A stretch of DNA of 64,000 nt from Venturia oleaginea (GCA_013176395.1 JABMLP010000021.1:372001-436000), one strand, 5' to 3'. Shown: positions 1-11,953, counted from the first letter of the stretch. Program-made: numbers and translations. The notes: generated by a model not told the origin, from the sequence alone.

Positions 1-372
1 TGAATTTGTCTCTTTGAATTTTTCTTCTTTTCCTGAGTGCGGGGGTAGGTGCGGTACGCTAGGAGGACAAGGATGAGGACTGTTAGGAGGGGTATTATTG
101 CTGTGGGGGGGATGGAGGAGGTGGGGGATTGGGGTTGGGATTGGTGGCTTTTTTTTTGGATGGTTGGTGTGTTGCGGTGACTGTTGTTTTACCGTTTGGT
201 GATTGTCGTGAATTTGTTGTTGCTGCTGTTGTGAATTTAATGGAGTTTGATTGAGGATTTAGGAGAATTTTATGAAGTTAATTGTGGATGAGTGACCTGT
301 GAGAACAGTTACGTCCAACTTACGCTGTTCGTGACATGTTAATTGGAAAATGTAAAGACTTCTGACATTCAT
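1..372 (-). CDS. Possible partial gene running off the window start, with one membrane segment
   Basis: The minus strand from about 272 to base 1 is open and reads as a Ser/Thr/Gln-rich stretch, then a hydrophobic run (PLLTVLILVLLAY), then a basic tail, which looks like a signal anchor or single membrane segment. The open frame has no ATG of its own. A GTAAGT donor at 323 and an ACAACAG acceptor at 226-227 would join it to a short exon starting at ATG 372. The product would continue beyond the window. I recognise no family, and the low-complexity sequence means this could equally be untranslated DNA. Confidence 0.2.
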
Positions 373-544
373 TACTCTTATATGAGTATCAAGAAAGGCG
401 ATCAAGGATATGTTGGTAGATGATTGTTCTCTTTCAAACCCGACAAGTGTGCTGATGGGCAGTACTCAGCAGGACTGTCATCACTTACGACAAGGAACGC
501 TTCATGATGTTGAAGATGTTATCAAAAATAGCCCTTTCTTCTTC

Positions 545-3500
545 TCACCTCACCCGTCGTTCACTGCTCATCAAAATCGCATCACTTCCTCCATTCCCAT
601 CACTTAGTCCAACAGTGGTGGTGCGCACATCGCTAATGACAATCACTGTCTTTGCCGAGCTCCGATAATCCGTCTCACAAGTCCAATTTGACGCCGTCCT
701 ATCCACAAGCCTAGCCTCCATACTTGGCAAGAGCAGTCTTCCAGACTTCAAAGGCATGAGCATGATTGTCCAAGTCAGAACCTCATCTTCTTTGGCGATG
801 AACTTTGTCCGTCTTTGACCGCCGATGAGCCAAGTGTCTACGGGAGCGTCGATATCGTATGTAAATTCGAGAGGGTCGGAGGAGAAAGGTGTATCCCATT
901 GGCGGGTGTGTGATATCGTTACTGTTGCTGGAATGAGGGATCCAGTGGAGAACAAATGGGTCGACGATGTTGGTAAAGATAGCGAAATGGTATGGAGGAT
1001 ATGCAAGCGAGGTAGAGGAACTGCAATCGTGATCGTTTGATACAAATACGTTGGGGAGTCCTTTGTCGAAGAAGGTAGGGTGATGGGAAAGACAATGTTT
1101 CCTCCGTGCCATTTTCTCAGCCATGCCTCCAGTCCTTTGTTGGTGTTTGGCGGCAACTGATCTAGCAAAGATTTCCAGTCTACAAAGTCGTAAACGGGAG
1201 TTCTAATTTCATTCAAAAGTGCCACCTGGGTGTAATAATCGGGCCCCAGCCTTCGCATCGCTGCTGAAAGACTACGTAGAGTAACTCTACTGAGGTGGTG
1301 GAACTCGGTTTGAGAAATCGCTTTTTCAAAGCGATTTTCAGTTGCCAAAATGGCCGCTTCATGAATGCACACATAGTTGAGAGTCAGTGTAAGTGGTTTC
1401 TCCTTCGCGACGGGCTGTCGTCCTTTTTGTGCAGGCTTTTGCTTGATTTTGTACATGATTGTGGCTTCTTGCTTGGGAAACACGAGCATAGGCGTGATCT
1501 TGCACGGCGGTGCCCTGACGTCGAAGCGGTCATTTTCTTCGAGATCTACGTCGAGAATTTGGAGGGGCATTCCTTTCGATGCTCGGACTCTAAATCTGGA
1601 GAAAAGCGCAGAGGACTTGAAGAGATCATGAACATTGACGTCGAGGGCTAGTTCTGTGGGTATCAAAGGATTGGATAGGTACTCAAACCTTCCCTTAGGG
1701 GTGTGATAGGTGACGTCGACTCCGATTACAATCCTTCTTTGACCGTCTTCCAAGTCGTATGGTATGCGAATGGTGAGTTTACCATCCGCAGGTGCATTGG
1801 TGAACTCAATGATACCAGTCACTTTGGCTTTGCTCAGTTGTGCTTCTCCCTTCGCCATGATCGCATCGGCTGTATGGAGTCGAAGACCGGCTGTTGCTGA
1901 TCGGAAATGTAGCTCTGCACGGTTTATCTGATTTTGACCAGTACTACACTCGACCTCGAGATGTCTCTTCTTGTCAATGTGAACGTCGCGTGATACTCCA
2001 ACTTTGACGTCAAGTGCGTTTGATTTGGGATAGAACAGGATCCGAGGCATTCTTTTGAAGAGCTTCGATTTGTGAGTATTCTCGTCAGGCAATGTGAGCA
2101 CACTGAGCCTCTCCTCGGTAGAGGACGGCTCGAATTCGAAGCTGATCCTTTTCGCCTTCAAGGTGATTTTCTCTACGGTGAACGTGCCAAAAATTGTGAC
2201 CTGAGTTCTGTTAGCGAGTGCCACGTGGGTTCTGAGATGTAACATACGTTCGCATGAACCGAGATGCTGTTTAACCCGGTCTTGAGCTTAACAGCATCAC
2301 CATTTTCGAGTGAAATCTCGCGAGTGGTGCCATCATCTGCCATTTTCAGCCGTAGGACTGTCTTATCAATTATCAGCGGTTCGTGAAGAACGTGACGAAG
2401 TTTTATCTGAAGCGAACATCCATCTCTATCTTCCAAGTGGCGAATATATGGCTCCACGTTGATATCAGAGAAAAACCGCTCCATGGCGACATATCGATCA
2501 TAAGGCAGAGCTTCGGAGTACGATATCAGCTCATCCAGTGAGGCTTTGGTGTCCATGAGGTCTTCATCCAACCATGGCCCGCTAACGTCTGCCAGAGGTC
2601 GCTTTCTCTGCCTCAACTCGAGAAATGATTTCTCCCGAGATACGCATCGCGCTAGAAGATTTAAGAGCATCTGCACATAATCATCTCTCCGGTTGAGCTT
2701 CTTCAGACATTCCGCATGCACTTTTGCTAGAGAAGACTCTATTATTCTCCATTGACGCTCAGAGTATACTGGAGCTACACGACTGAGATATGTTGCAGCC
2801 GCGACATAATCGCCAGACCTGAATTTGACAAGTGCGAGATCAGCAATGAGACGTTCAATGGCGTTTCCCCGAGTTGCAGTGAGGTAATGGGCAAGGGAGA
2901 GATTTGTGAGCTCCTCATATAATGCTCTAAATCGATTGACATCAGAGAGTGCATTGAAAATAGTAGCTTGGCAAATGCCTTGGAGAGGAGAATGGTTTGT
3001 GCTGGGGTCTGATGTAGCTGATGGCTCATCATCAGTGGCTTCGGACGCATCATTCAGGTCGATCTCCTTCAAACCATCGCTTTTGGTTGAAGTCTCGGCA
3101 CCAAGTTTGCTCAGCCCGATCGACCATTTCCGTGAAGCGGCCAACCGCTCCAGAATTCGCCTCTGCAGCATGAAAAGATCTGCTCGATTGCCAGCAAGAG
3201 TTTCGAGATCGGTTGCCTGAGACACAGATTGTTCGGAAAGCGAATTGGAAAGAACCTTTTCTCCAACTCGATCGAGGATAGAAATCGGACTCTGAGGCGC
3301 AGCCTTCTTGGGAGCCAAAGAACTGTTTCTAGCAGGACGAGATCCCTTCTCAGCCAAGAATTGTGGTTTTTCTGGGTGCTCCTGGAAGGTCTGATTCTGC
3401 ACAGATGACAGAGAGGCCGAGTTTGTCGATCCCAATATCTGATCGGCGATAGCAAAAGCCCATGATGACACTATATTTTCTATCAAAGCAAACGGTGACT

Positions 3501-5061
3501 TGATTTTGAGGGTTTCGGCGCTGTAATTGGCGTCAGCGTTGAGACCAAGAGTGTGACATGAGTCTTACGCGTGTAGAAGATCATCACGCATGACGCGAGA
3601 TATGGAAGCTATGAATGTCGATGTTCTTTCACATAGCTCAGAAAGCGGTGCCAGGTCGTCAGTCTCTGCTTCGGATATCTGCCGAGGCGCCGTCACTGAT
3701 GTAGTATCCTGTCGTAAACTCGCAAGTTCAGAAGAGTGAAGAATTCCCATTCGCAGAAGAATGGTCATCTGTCTGGCAAAGATGTAGCATTGGAAGTCAA
3801 AGATAGAGATATTGGTGGTCAAGATCATCTCTGGATAAGCTTTCTTGAAAGGCGAAATCACCTTTGCTCCCGTTTCCCAAACCGGACCAGCTGGTTCGTC
3901 ATCTTTGATTTTCTCGAGGAGCTGCTTCAACTCCTCCGTATGAGTAAGGAAGGAATCACTTCGGCTGCTTACGCCTCCATTCTGATGATCTTGAATGGCA
4001 TGATCCAAGCCCAGCGACAACTCATCATAACCCACCAGTGCATCGTCCACCAGTCCAACGCTTTCAAAACCACGCGCCAGTCCTTCTTTGAACACAAAAA
4101 ATGTGCAAAAGTTCCAACCTGGCAAGGCAGATTGAGCATTCCGCTCGCGAATGTCTTCTTCGTATTGACTCACGCGTAAATTGAACGAGGACAGGATTAG
4201 ACTCTTCAGTTTAGAGATTAGACCGTGCCATGCTATGGCACGCTCGGAGGTTTCCTCCTCGTAGTCCACAGGAGAGTTTGCAGGCTTGGAAGCGAGGATA
4301 TTTTGGGGCATCTCATCTGGTTGCACGCGGATTTGGCTTACTCGATCAGGTGCTGATTTACTGGAAACATTGAAATCTGCCTTGATCTTTTCCAAGATCG
4401 TATTCGAGCTTCGGCCAAGCAGACCTTTGGAACTCCCTGATTTCTCGTTTTGACTTCCTTCGTTTTTGGTCGCACTTCCACTCGATCGCGGTTGAGTGGC
4501 CGCGGCAGTGTTTGGCACCACGACATGTAATATGAGCCATTCAAATGCATCGTGATTTTCCTGGGCACTTTTTGAGGAGCTACTCTGCGAAGGAGGCGTG
4601 TGGTTTTTCAGCCATTCGCGTACCAATTTCCGGGAAGTGGTTTTGTACGTTTCCGAATCATCACATCTCAACAGATATACCTTCAAATACGGAGTCTGTC
4701 GCAATCCAGGGATTTGGTGCCTTCGTGCTTCGGGCGGCAAAGTGAAGGGATTCTCTTCTTTTCCAGCGGTATGTATCCCTTGTCGAGATGCAGGTGTGCC
4801 AGGACTTGTTTCTTTGCTTGGAACCAAATCGACATGCAGGAATTCGATTGACCTGAGTGGTCGCGTTGGTGATTTCCAGTGTAAGTCACGAAGCGGCAAG
4901 CGATTCTGCAGTTGTCTCGATATCAGCGGAAAAACGCCTGACGGGTCGTGATATTCAACTTTGGGTACGCAGTTAGCAAAATAGGCCTCGTGAAGACTGT
5001 CTACAGTAGGGAGAGAATGCATACCCGTGACTTTGGATATGGAAGCACTTCCGGTTTCCAT
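545..5061 (-). CDS. TRS130: TRAPPII complex subunit Trs130 (TRAPPC10 family)
   Basis: This is the large TRAPPII-specific subunit, which works with Trs120 in activating Ypt31/32-type Rab GTPases at the late Golgi. The N-terminus carries the fungal Trs130 signature (VEYHDPSGVFP, then LHWKSPTRPLRSI), and the C-terminal half has the beta-rich TRAPPC10 trafficking region. I infer four exons: 5061-5025, 4958-3569, 3520-2248 and 2200-545, giving 1451 residues, normal for filamentous fungi. The start at 5061 (CCCAACATGGAA) is close to the family start. Intron 1 (4959-5024) is 66 nt and stop-free, so a naive translation gains 22 spurious residues; its GTATGC donor, GCTAAC branch and AAAG acceptor, and the clean KVT/VEYHD join, show that it is an intron. 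Introns 2 and 3 are 48 and 47 nt. Identification is firm; exon ends are inferred. Confidence 0.92.
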
Positions 5062-5902
5062 GTTGGGTTACCCTGCGAGGCTTGGCCGTCTTCCTCTCTG
5101 ATAGCATGGAGTATGGTATGGCACGCAAAGTCTTGGTGGGTGATCATAGAGAGTTCAGTTGACAGATCGCGTTGAACATTTCTTGGCATCCATCTGCTGC
5201 TAGACCGCAAACGGCCTTAGCGAGGTTTGCTTTTCGAAGTCCCTTCTTGCTTCTTCAACTCCAACTCCAACCTCACTCCATCAACAACCTCAACCCACTC
5301 CAACCTCACTCCATCAAAAACCTCAACCACCACCATCAAGAGAAAATTCACCCCATCCATCACCTCGCGGAGTCTGCCCATGTCGACGCTGTCAGAACCC
5401 CCAAGTTGGCCAGATATCCCGCCTCCCCGGCACTCCAAGCCCTGTGTCTGCCTTGTGTAATGCACCGCCTCCTTTCTTCTCGTATTCTGATTCTCGTCTC
5501 GCTTCGACATGCATTCCTTCAATAACGAATCATGCCAGATCCAGGTGTCTCTGTTATCCTGAGCCATTTTCAGAATCGCAGTGGCACATTTCATGCCTCA
5601 GCCAATCTCGAGAATTCTTGACACTTCATCGTACAGCGACCAGTAGGAGTTGCGTACAACAGCGCCACGTCGTGTTCTCTAGAGACATTTGGGTCATTTC
5701 TCTTTGCTATAGATTCTATCGGTTGTGCTTAATTTTAGCAAGGATACGAACGCATTTACGCCTTGCTCTTGACTCAAATTCATGTGAGGATATCTCGAGA
5801 CAGCCTTATATCACTGATGAACCCTCCGACCCTGGTCTCTGCAGTCGAAAGCCCATTCAATCGCCACATTCTAAGTCTTAGACCATCCACAATCGACACA
5901 CG
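5062..5902. promoter_or_regulatory. Divergent promoter region between TRS130 and the RTA1-family gene
   Basis: This 841-bp stretch separates two genes read away from each other and must hold both promoters and 5' leaders. The half next to TRS130 is pyrimidine-rich on the plus strand and contains a duplicated 33-bp unit. I see no well-placed TATA box and no convincing additional coding frame. Confidence 0.5.
5265..5330. repeat. Tandem duplication, 2 x 33 bp, upstream of TRS130
   Basis: Two adjacent 33-bp copies, 5265-5297 and 5298-5330, share CTCCAACCTCACTCCATCAA and differ at only a few bases near their 3' ends. They lie about 200 bp upstream of the TRS130 start, probably in its leader or promoter. 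Confidence 0.7.
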
Positions 5903-7140
5903 ATGGGAGGACATGCCGAAGGCAGCATCTACTACTATGCACCCAACAAGATCGCTCCAGTCTTCTTCACGGTCCTCTTATTTAGCTCTGGTATCGTTCA
6001 TTTCTACCAAACAGCGTAGGCAAACTTGCACTGTCTTCATTCTACCACCTAAAGCTAATCATCCACAGCCGCTACCGCTCATGGCGAACAACAGCCCTGA
6101 TGCCATGGGCTGCCCTCCTCCTAACCGTCGGTTTTACCCTTCGTGAAATCGGCGCCTTCAACTACATTTACAGCAATCGCAACCTCGATATCTTCATCGC
6201 AGAAAGCGTCATGATCATGTCTGGTCCTCCTGTCTACGCAGCCATAAACTATATTGTGCTCAGCAGAATACTCTTTTACGTTCCTTACCTGTCTCCAATC
6301 CACCCGGGACGGGTTCTTACCACATTCCTCGCGGCCGACGCGGTCTGCGAAGTCCTAATCATCAATGGCGTCCAAAGAATCGTGAACTCGAGGATTAGTG
6401 AGGCGGGCAGGAAGTTAGGCGGTGATCTAACAAAAGCCGGATTAATACTGCAAGCCGTCCTCTTCCTCCTTTTCGTCCTCCTAGCAGTAGTATTCCAACG
6501 CCGCGCCCAACAAGCAAATGTCCTAACCCCACCACTCAAAACAACCCTTACGGTTCTGTATGTATCCTGCACCATCGTCACAGCAAGGTGTATCTACCGT
6601 ATCGTCGAATTCTTCGAGTGGGGCAATGGTCCACTGACACACAGCGAAGTCTACTTCTGGATCTTCGAAGCGTCAATTATGTTTACTAACACCGCTATGC
6701 TGAATATCTGGCATCCCGGCAAAAGATTACCGAGATCAAACCACATCTTTCTTGCCAAGGATGGGAAGACTGAACTCTTAGGGCCTGGTTGGGAAGATAA
6801 GCGCCCGTTCATCGTTACTTTCTTTGACCCATTTGACATCGTCGGTCTCGTCACGGGCAAAGACAAAAAGACAAAGTTCTGGGATATGACCCCGGAAGAG
6901 TTGGCAAGGCTGAATGAGGAACGGGAGAAGAGAAAGCAAGAGAAACTGGCGAAGCCAAGGACTACGTTGGTCAAGATGATGGATCCAGCACATTTGTTTG
7001 GCAATGGTGGATGGTTTGCCAAAATGGCGGATAAGTTAGAGAAGAAGGACGCTGGACGAAATGTAGGAGAGAATACGGTGCACAGTGATGGCATTCTAAT
7101 GGAGAACAAGAAGCCTGGTCATACGGAGAGAGTGGTCTAA
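5903..7140 (+). CDS. RTA1-family membrane protein (lipid-translocating exporter-like)
   Basis: This is a fungal RTA1-domain protein, a family of seven-helix membrane proteins tied to lipid translocation and resistance to toxic amphiphiles; the transported substrate here is unknown. Exon 1 (5903-6015) starts at ATG 5903 and encodes the first helix (VFFTVLLFSSGIVHFYQT). A 53-nt intron (6016-6068; GTAGGC donor, GCTAAT branch, CACAG acceptor) joins it to RYRSWRTTALMPWAALL. The second exon carries the family hallmarks: REIGA, the segment ending SGPPVYAAINYIVLSRI, INGVQRI, and the last helices followed by LNIWHPGKRLP. The protein is 394 residues, with a Lys-rich cytosolic tail of roughly 140 residues after the last helix, longer than in many family members. 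Confidence 0.9.
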
Positions 7141-8422
7141 TTGGTATCAAGTGTGGAGAACTGTCGCTTTGATGTGAGTTTCGCTATGATATTGGAGACA
7201 TCTTTCCTTCCTAATTTCTGTATTTGCCATCATATTTTAGCACTATGCCCATTTGCTTCACTCATAGGATACATACCGCAGTTAGATTGGCTGAAAGCAA
7301 TGACTAGCATGAGCAAATGTGCGTCTGCACTCAAAGCAGGACATAACTACCATGATCAGAGTTCGTGGACAGGGTTCAGCGAGAACATCGTACCTTCATT
7401 GGACTTTCATCACCCTGTATATTGACCGGTAATGCAAACGGTGGAGATGGATCAACTCTTTGCTCTGCCAATCTCTACCTAATCAACACAGCCTCAATCT
7501 TAACAGCCCCACTATGCATGCACTCTCACACCCATCTATTCGTACGGAAAGCGCTTCACCTCCAAGCTCTACATTACTGATAAAATGCAGAAGAACGTCA
7601 CCAGTCAACCAAATGCGCTAGCATTATAGAATCTGGTTCAATCAATTATACCGATCGTAACACCCACCCTTATGGAAACTTATACATGCAGCTCCAATGC
7701 TAGTAAAAACGATGTAGACATGCGTGTAAAAACGGACTGTTATCTTTCCGCATTTACCAAGAGCCACTGTCTCATCTGTAAGTATAGTAAGCTGATGAAG
7801 AAGTGATATAGCTAATTGTACTAGGATTTTGTACTATTCGAGAGTGTCGTCGCTTTCGTAACCCTAGTGGCTGTATATCTCGCCGCTTGTCGTCTGTGTA
7901 AAAATGATCTGGAAAAAAAGGGAGTCTCCGCTCGAAGAACCTTATACCTCAGGGAAAGCCGATACTGGGTAATATTAGGAATAGGAAGCGTAGACGTTCT
8001 TCAGTCTACGCGCGCATAACTGAAGGATTCGCCCAGCGGCGAGAGCTGAAGTTCTCTCCGCGGCTCCACTCATTTTCAGATCATTATTGCAGTGACAATA
8101 TGTTCGATATTCGGTGTAGACGAACCTTTTCATGGGGGTTGAGAGAGGCGCGGGCTAACCATGTGTTTCATGTTGGCCCTGCGCCGAGGAAGTATAGATG
8201 GCATCACTCAGCAGGTGAAGATGACCACCTCTCAAGGTGAAGACATGTACAGTATAACGAGATGAGGAATAAAGGTTTTCCAAAATGTGCACTTCTTACA
8301 ACAACAAATGGGAATTGGAACATTTCACATGCAAGTGCCGTCTTCCATCACTACTTTAGAACTGGTCGAGACTTATTACTTTGCACAGTACATTGTTTCC
8401 ATCACTATTAGACCCCCAAGTC
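7141..8422. other. Intergenic region without a recognisable gene
   Basis: This interval lies between the converging ends of the RTA1-family gene and the MFS transporter gene. The open frames here are short and look non-coding. The only structure I see is a perfect 8-bp inverted repeat with an 8-nt loop at 7988-8011 (GCGTAGAC ... GTCTACGC). The rest is presumably the two 3' untranslated regions and spacer. Confidence 0.5.
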
Positions 8423-10140
8423 TTAGTAGATGTACCTGAAATTCTTGTTCTCGCGATCAGTCAAGTCCTCAAAGGCATGTAGCATCCCTGTGTCCAAAGC
8501 TGGCAACCCAGCCGCAGTAAGAATATCATCCTTCTTCCTGTTCTCTCTGGTAAGGTGCCAGCGCATGAAGATGATGGTAAGGACGAGGAGGACATAGCAG
8601 CCCATGTGTGTTGCGAATGCGATGAAATAGCGAGGTGCGTTGTTGGAAAGGAATACTTGTGGTCCTACACAACATGTTAGCTTCGTATGAGAAGGTGGGT
8701 TGAAGGGAGTAGCCTACCAATAGCGTTTCCGGTGGCCCAACAGACGAAGTTGATGGAGACCACAACAGATTTTTTGGTCTGGCCTGCTACGTTTCGGGAA
8801 AGCATACTCATGGCCAAGGTTTGTGCGGCCCAGAAACTGAGGACGATATAGTAGGAAACCAGTAGTCCCGCTTTGGTGGATGTGTTGGTGTTCACGACTG
8901 TCATAAGCACAATGGTTCCAACAAACGAGGGGATGACGTAGAGCCCCATGGTAATCAGATTCTGGCCAGTCTTCGTGCAGATCCAGGTCGAACTGAGGAG
9001 AATGATGATGATGAATGCGCCCAAGACCATGGCCAAGAGCTGGGTCTGGAGGACGGAAAAGTGGAATCCGGAAATAATGATGTTGGCGAAAGCACCGAGA
9101 CCAGAAGTTGGGAGGGTTGTGCAAATCTGAATGAGACCGTAGCACCATGTCTGTGGATCCTTGAGGGCCTCGATGAATTGATATTTGCGCCAGACCTTGT
9201 TCTGGAGACCAGTCTGGTTACCACGGACGCGCTCGACCATGAGCTTCTTGTCCTCTTCGGTGAAGCACTTGGCTTTCATCGGGGAGTCAGGAAGCCAGTA
9301 GAGAACGAAGGCACCCCAGAAGACGGAGAAGATACCATAAGTCATGAAGATGGCTTGCCAGGACTTTATTGGGCCGCCGCTTGGAATGAGAGAGAAGCAG
9401 TATGCGAGAAGACCTCCAACAATCTGCTGACCACCGTTCATCATGTACCAATAAGTGACAATTTGAGCTTGCTCATCTCGCTTGTACCACATGCTGTTGT
9501 ATGGTCAGTAATTTACTGGCTGAGGGATAGGAGATGCGACTTACCTGGACAGGATAAGAAAGGCTGGCTGACAAACAGCTTCGAAGATACCGAGAAGCGT
9601 ACGGACAGCCACGAGAGAGACAAAGTTCTTGCATGCGGCGTGCAATGCGAGCACAGAACCCCAGAGAATAATGTTGATGCTGAGATACTTGGCCACAGGA
9701 AGACGTTGAATCATGAAGTTCGTTGGGTATTCGACGATAAGGACGGCAATGTAGATACATGTAGTGAGCCATGAGTACTGTTGTCCATGGAGATGCAGGT
9801 CTTCACGTATGTGCATGATACTCGCGAATGACATTGTGCCTTTGTCGAGAGCTTGCAAAAAGTAGGTGAAGACCATGATAGCTAGAACGCGCTTGTTGAT
9901 CAACTTCTTCAAGCGTTTGTTTTCCTCCTCCGAGATGTCGACTCCATGTTGGCCAGAGTATTTGGCAACCTCTGCGTCGACACGATCATAGTTGGTATGA
10001 TCTTTTGGAATGTCGTCGTCAGGAGACATGACTCTTTCGATGTTGGTGGCGTCGTAGTAGGCCTTGTCTTTGGATAAGTACTCTCTTTGCTCGGCCACAG
10101 GCTTCTCAGTCGCTATTCCATGCTCTTTCGAGTCAGCCAT
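8423..10140 (-). CDS. MFS transporter, anion:cation symporter type (Dal5/allantoate permease-like)
   Basis: This is a 537-residue, twelve-helix major facilitator protein of the fungal anion:cation symporter group, plasma-membrane proteins that take up organic acids and related small molecules. The pattern fits: a hydrophilic N-terminus of about 80 residues, a first helix reading FTYFLQALDKGTMSF, EYPTNFMIQRLP after helix 2, RTLLGIFEAVCQPAF, and WLPDSPMKAKCFTEEDK before the central loop. Exons are 10140-9545, 9493-8718 and 8664-8423, with introns of 51 and 53 nt. The ATG at 10140 has an excellent context (CACCATGGC). The gene is divergent from a GH105 unsaturated-uronyl hydrolase 618 bp away, so I infer that it may import pectin-derived uronide fragments. 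The substrate is not proven by the sequence. Confidence 0.9.
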
Positions 10141-10758
10141 GGTGAGGAAAGGCAAAGAGTAGGACAAAAGTCGATATGAACAAATGCACAGACAAGACGA
10201 TATTGATTAGCACAATCAACTAATGGACTCCGACCCATAATATATGAAGACATGCCTGCAAGTGCCATCCGGTTTCTCCTCACCCGCAAAGATCAACGTG
10301 AAGACCCCATGGGGTATGGGGAAGCCTGGGGCGTCTCTGGAGAAACGAAAGCCCCCCCCCCCGAGTGAGACCCGGAATGCGACCCGGATTCAGGCTTTCG
10401 CCTAGAGGTGCCACTGGTGCTTACCCATCTGCACGCGCAGCAAATGAAGCTTGCGAGCGGCTCGAAGAACGAAAGTTGGTGTTGTAGAGTTATTGGTGGA
10501 AGATCAGATGGGAGGTTGGGTGCTCGGCCGCGGCGAGTTTCGCCGCGGATTGCACCGACATGTATCAACAGGGTAGCTTACTGCTGCTTCGTGATAGACG
10601 ATCTCTTCCCCCAACCACATGAACATCATGTCCGGCGGGAACTCCTGTTGGGTACATACCTCCTACCGCCTTAACGCGTCTATTCCGTGTGAGGCCCGAC
10701 AGTTGTATCCCGGTTGATCACTTGCTTCTTCGCCCGTATACCAAACTTATACTCCAAA
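10141..10758. promoter_or_regulatory. Shared divergent promoter of the MFS transporter and GH105 genes
   Basis: This 618-bp intergenic region serves both genes. It contains a run of eleven C residues near 10352, several CGG/CCG triplets, and a perfect palindromic site at 10528-10548. That is the sort of content expected where fungal Zn2Cys6 regulators of carbon-source genes bind. Shared regulation is inference. Confidence 0.5.
10528..10548. promoter_or_regulatory. Perfect 9-bp inverted repeat rich in CGG/CCG triplets
   Basis: CCGCGGCGA and TCGCCGCGG flank a 3-bp spacer (GTT). Paired CGG half-sites in inverted orientation are a common target form of Zn2Cys6 binuclear cluster regulators. The site lies 231 bp upstream of the GH105 start codon and 388 bp upstream of the MFS start codon, so it could control both. 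Confidence 0.4.
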
Positions 10759-11953
10759 ATGCCTCAAGATGCTCTGGTTATTCATGGCCTCAAGGCTGCC
10801 AAAATTCACGAGTCAATCCGGCTCTTGATCAACAACCTCGTCAACATCAAAGACGAGACCGGCCATTTCCTGCTCGTCCTTCCAGATGGGCGCGTTATTG
10901 ACACCAAGGGTTGGAATGATTGGGAATGGACACACGGGATTGGTAAGTCGTCGGAATAGCTCCATCAGAGAGCCTTTGCTAATTCCTTTCTGATCAGGTC
11001 TTTATGGACTATACCAATATTACACTCTCTCCGGATCCACCGAGACTTTACAAATCATCCAAGACTGGTTCCGAAAACAATTGGCCCTCGGCACGACCAA
11101 GAACATAAATACAATGTCACCGTTCCTGACTTTGGCGTACTTGTATGAAAAGACAGGGGAGCAGACGTATCTGCCATGGCTGGATTCATGGGCAGAATGG
11201 GCTATGCATGAACTGGAGCGCACACCTTGCGATGGCATGCAGCATGTCACGTACCTTACGCCCAACACGAATGAACTTTGGGACGATACTCTGATGATGA
11301 CGGTCATGCCTCTTGCAAAGATTGGCAAGATACTGAATCGACCAGCATACATCGAGGAAGCAAAGAAACAATTTCTGATCCACATCACTTACCTCTTCGA
11401 TCCAACAACGGGTCTTTTCTTCCATGGTTGGAAGTTCGATGAGAGTGCGCCAGGAGGCGTTGGACACAATTTTGCTCGAGCACGATGGGCGAGAGGCAAT
11501 AGCTGGCTCACCATGGTGATTCCAGACTTCATCGAACTGCTCGATTTGCAGGAGGGTGATTTCCTCCGAGCCCACCTCCTCATCGTCTTGGAAGCTCAAT
11601 GCAAAGCTTTAAAACGACTGCAAGATCCCAATGGCTTATGGAGAACTCTGCTCGATGTTCCTGAGAGTGAGGGCAGCTACGTCGAGTCTTCCGCGACTGC
11701 TGGCTTTGCATATGGGATCCTGAAGGCCGTGAGAAAACGATACATTGGCAAAGAATACGAAAAGATGGGTATCAAGGCTGTGAAAGCAGTTTTGGGCAAG
11801 ATCAGCCCGGAAGGCGAACTGCTCGACACGAGCTTCGGAACAGGAATGGGCGACAACCTGCAGCATTATATCGATATCGAGCGTACGAGCATGCCATTTG
11901 GTCAGGCAATGGCCACGGCATGTCTTGTAGAGTATCTACGGGTCTTCATATAG
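10759..11953 (+). CDS. Unsaturated rhamnogalacturonyl hydrolase, glycoside hydrolase family 105
   Basis: GH105 enzymes hydrate the unsaturated uronic residue left by rhamnogalacturonan lyases and so release rhamnose from pectin fragments. The 379-residue protein has the (alpha/alpha)6-barrel signatures GWNDWEWTHGIG near residue 53, NELWDDTLMM with the likely catalytic Asp, FFHGWKFD and ARWARGNSW. Size is normal for the family. Exon 1 is 10759-10942 and exon 2 is 10998-11953, with a 55-nt intron (GTAAGT donor, GCTAAT branch, ATCAG acceptor). No signal peptide is visible, so the enzyme should act inside the cell on imported fragments, which agrees with the divergent transporter next to it. Confidence 0.93.

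Noticed and set aside
5217..5594. 125-codon minus-strand frame upstream of TRS130
   Set aside because: It reads through the 33-bp duplication, has no family resemblance, and is not needed for the TRS130 N-terminus.
7141..7580. Two short plus-strand frames after the RTA1-family gene
   Set aside because: No coding character or splice link to the upstream gene; probably 3' untranslated sequence.
8714..9492. Second minus-strand frame of 144 codons inside the MFS gene
   Set aside because: Out-of-frame reading of the transporter; the MFS helices are clear in the other frame.
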